From contig JAIRKR010000042.1 of assembly GCA_031260015.1 (NCBI GenBank), positions 1 through 24,975 of the forward strand: DNA of 24,975 nucleotides, given 5' to 3'. Under the pieces are notes generated by a model. That model was not told the origin of the DNA. It made no database searches and worked only from the letters and a program-made list of their open reading frames with translations. How positions within the stretch are numbered: the stretch's first letter is position 1; each line of letters starts with the position of its first letter. Shown here one piece after another: positions 24,014 through 24,975 of this stretch. The position numbers were made by a program, and so were the translations under genes. This stretch comes from Puniceicoccales bacterium (lineage in GTDB: Bacteria > Verrucomicrobiota > Verrucomicrobiia > Opitutales > UBA9783).

Positions 24014-24975
24014 TTATAGAAAACGATCGTGAGCCGCGCGATTTAGGCGATCGTTGATGGCACAGCCGATACCTTTAGGGGGCACTTTTTCGATCCAAAT
24101 GGACTTAAAGTGGCATTGATCCAAATGCTGCAAAGTCGCAAATAAGTGGGTTGCCGCCTCCGTCAAATCTTCATTTGCGGTGAGATAGAATTCTTTGCCG
24201 GTTAAAGTTCGGTTGGGACGCGTAAAAAATACATGCGCGGACTGTTGGCTAAATTGTTGTTCAAGGTGCTGTGGAGGTTTAAATCCTTGTAACTTATTCA
24301 CCAAATAGAGCGGGGTATGCGGGCTGTAATGTTTTTTAAATAAACCGGGACACAACTTTGTTGCGTGATCACTTGTGTCTGCAGGCGGAATGCGTATACT
24401 TTGCTTTAAAACATCTTCTAGGGATTCTTTTGGAATCGGACCGTAACGCAGTAATGGTGGGTGTTGTTCGTCGAGTAAGGAAAGGATGGTGGATTCTATT
24501 CCCAACGGACAGGGACCGCCGTCTAGAATATAAGAGATCGTATCACCCATTCCATGCATAACGTGTTGGGCACACGTGGGGCTTACCTGTTGAAATTTGT
24601 TGGCGCTGGGAGCCACTAGGGGAACCCCCAATAACGCGAGAACCTTTCTAAATAAAGGAGCATTTGGAGCTCGCACGGCCACAGACGATTGTTGTGCCGT
24701 TACAATGGGCGGCACGGAAGGTTTTTTTGGAAGTATAAGTGTCAAGGGCCCTGGCCAAAAAGCGTTTACTAATTTTGTAGCCTGTGCATTCACGTAGGCA
24801 ACTTGATTTAGCTGGCATTCGTCGAGGACGTGAACGATGAGAGGGTTATTGAGCGGACGTTGTTTAAACGTATAAACTTTCAAGATTGCCTCTTCATCCC
24901 CTAAAGATGCAGCTAACCCGTAAACCGTTTCTGTGGGTAAAGCAACCGGATTACCCTGCTTAAGTTGAGTGACAG
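24014..24975 (-). CDS. Sua5-type L-threonylcarbamoyladenylate synthase, 5' end cut by the window
   Basis: 319 residues are readable up to the right edge; only a few N-terminal residues are missing. The YrdC domain is marked by GNPVALPTETVYGLAASLGD, KQRPLNNPLIVHV (substrate-binding K-R-P-x-x-x-P-L), FWPGPLTLIL, SSVAVRAPNAP and the conserved PLVAPSANKF. A linker and a C-terminal Sua5 domain follow (HYSPHTPLYLV onward). It makes threonylcarbamoyl-AMP from Thr, bicarbonate and ATP, the first step of the t6A37 modification of ANN-decoding tRNAs. The last residues are NRAAHDRFL. It is the first of three minus-strand genes, before a small ORF and glgA. Confidence 0.93.
   Translation of the reverse strand, partial: VTQLKQGNPVALPTETVYGLAASLGDEEAILKVYTFKQRPLNNPLIVHVLDECQLNQVAYVNAQATKLVNAFWPGPLTLILPKKPSVPPIVTAQQSSVAVRAPNAPLFRKVLALLGVPLVAPSANKFQQVSPTCAQHVMHGMGDTISYILDGGPCPLGIESTILSLLDEQHPPLLRYGPIPKESLEDVLKQSIRIPPADTSDHATKLCPGLFKKHYSPHTPLYLVNKLQGFKPPQHLEQQFSQQSAHVFFTRPNRTLTGKEFYLTANEDLTEAATHLFATLQHLDQCHFKSIWIEKVPPKGIGCAINDRLNRAAHDRFL

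Overview
The window looks like ordinary chromosome from a Gram-negative bacterium of the Verrucomicrobiota, most likely an Opitutae/Puniceicoccales-type lineage. This placement is an inference from protein features: a threonyl-tRNA synthetase with no TGS domain, an AtpB with a long signal-like N-terminus, a shortened AtpH, and a GspA-type ATPase followed by proteins with GspB-like C-termini. A 16S gene or a database search would be needed to confirm it. A Legionella/Coxiella-style MFS carrier and a divergent SLC1-type carrier would fit a host-associated, nutrient-importing life, but that is weaker inference. I saw no rRNA, tRNA, CRISPR array, insertion sequence or phage gene.

Layout. 1-198 (minus): the start of a possible secreted protein, with a consensus promoter and an 11-bp tandem repeat that puts the frame out of register. 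394-3218 (minus): a three-gene unit of GspA/ExeA-like AAA ATPase and two single-pass membrane proteins with GspB-like C-terminal domains. 3286-3645 (plus): an FtsB/DivIC-type division protein. 3820-4995 (minus): an SLC1-family symporter with altered cation-site residues. 4996-5572: a gene-poor gap. 5573-7426 (plus): thrS. 7500-8120 (minus): an unknown exported protein. 8226-8705 (plus): an unknown conserved-looking protein. 8820-11257 (plus): an MFS carrier overlapping tyrS. 11282-13436 (minus): lgt overlapping an NfeD-family membrane protease. 13665-20073 (plus): the complete F1Fo ATP synthase operon atpBEFHAGDC, followed without a gap by a YbgC-type thioesterase (to 20465). 20730-22025 (minus): eno. 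22226-24975 (minus): sua5 (cut by the window edge), a small unknown ORF and glgA.

How the genes work together. Most are housekeeping: energy (ATP synthase, enolase), translation (ThrRS, TyrRS, Sua5 for the t6A modification), envelope (Lgt, NfeD protease, FtsB-like, GspAB-like) and storage (GlgA). The accessory interest lies in the two transporters, the two putative exported proteins and the regulatory layout.

The most notable signals are: (1) the 11-bp repeat inside a possible secreted-protein start; (2) several genes with a -10 box only 6-9 nt before the ATG and no Shine-Dalgarno, suggesting leaderless transcripts; (3) substitutions at normally conserved residues in the SLC1 carrier, TyrRS (HIGH motif) and GlgA (KxGGL motif). 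I did not find a clearly new multi-gene system.
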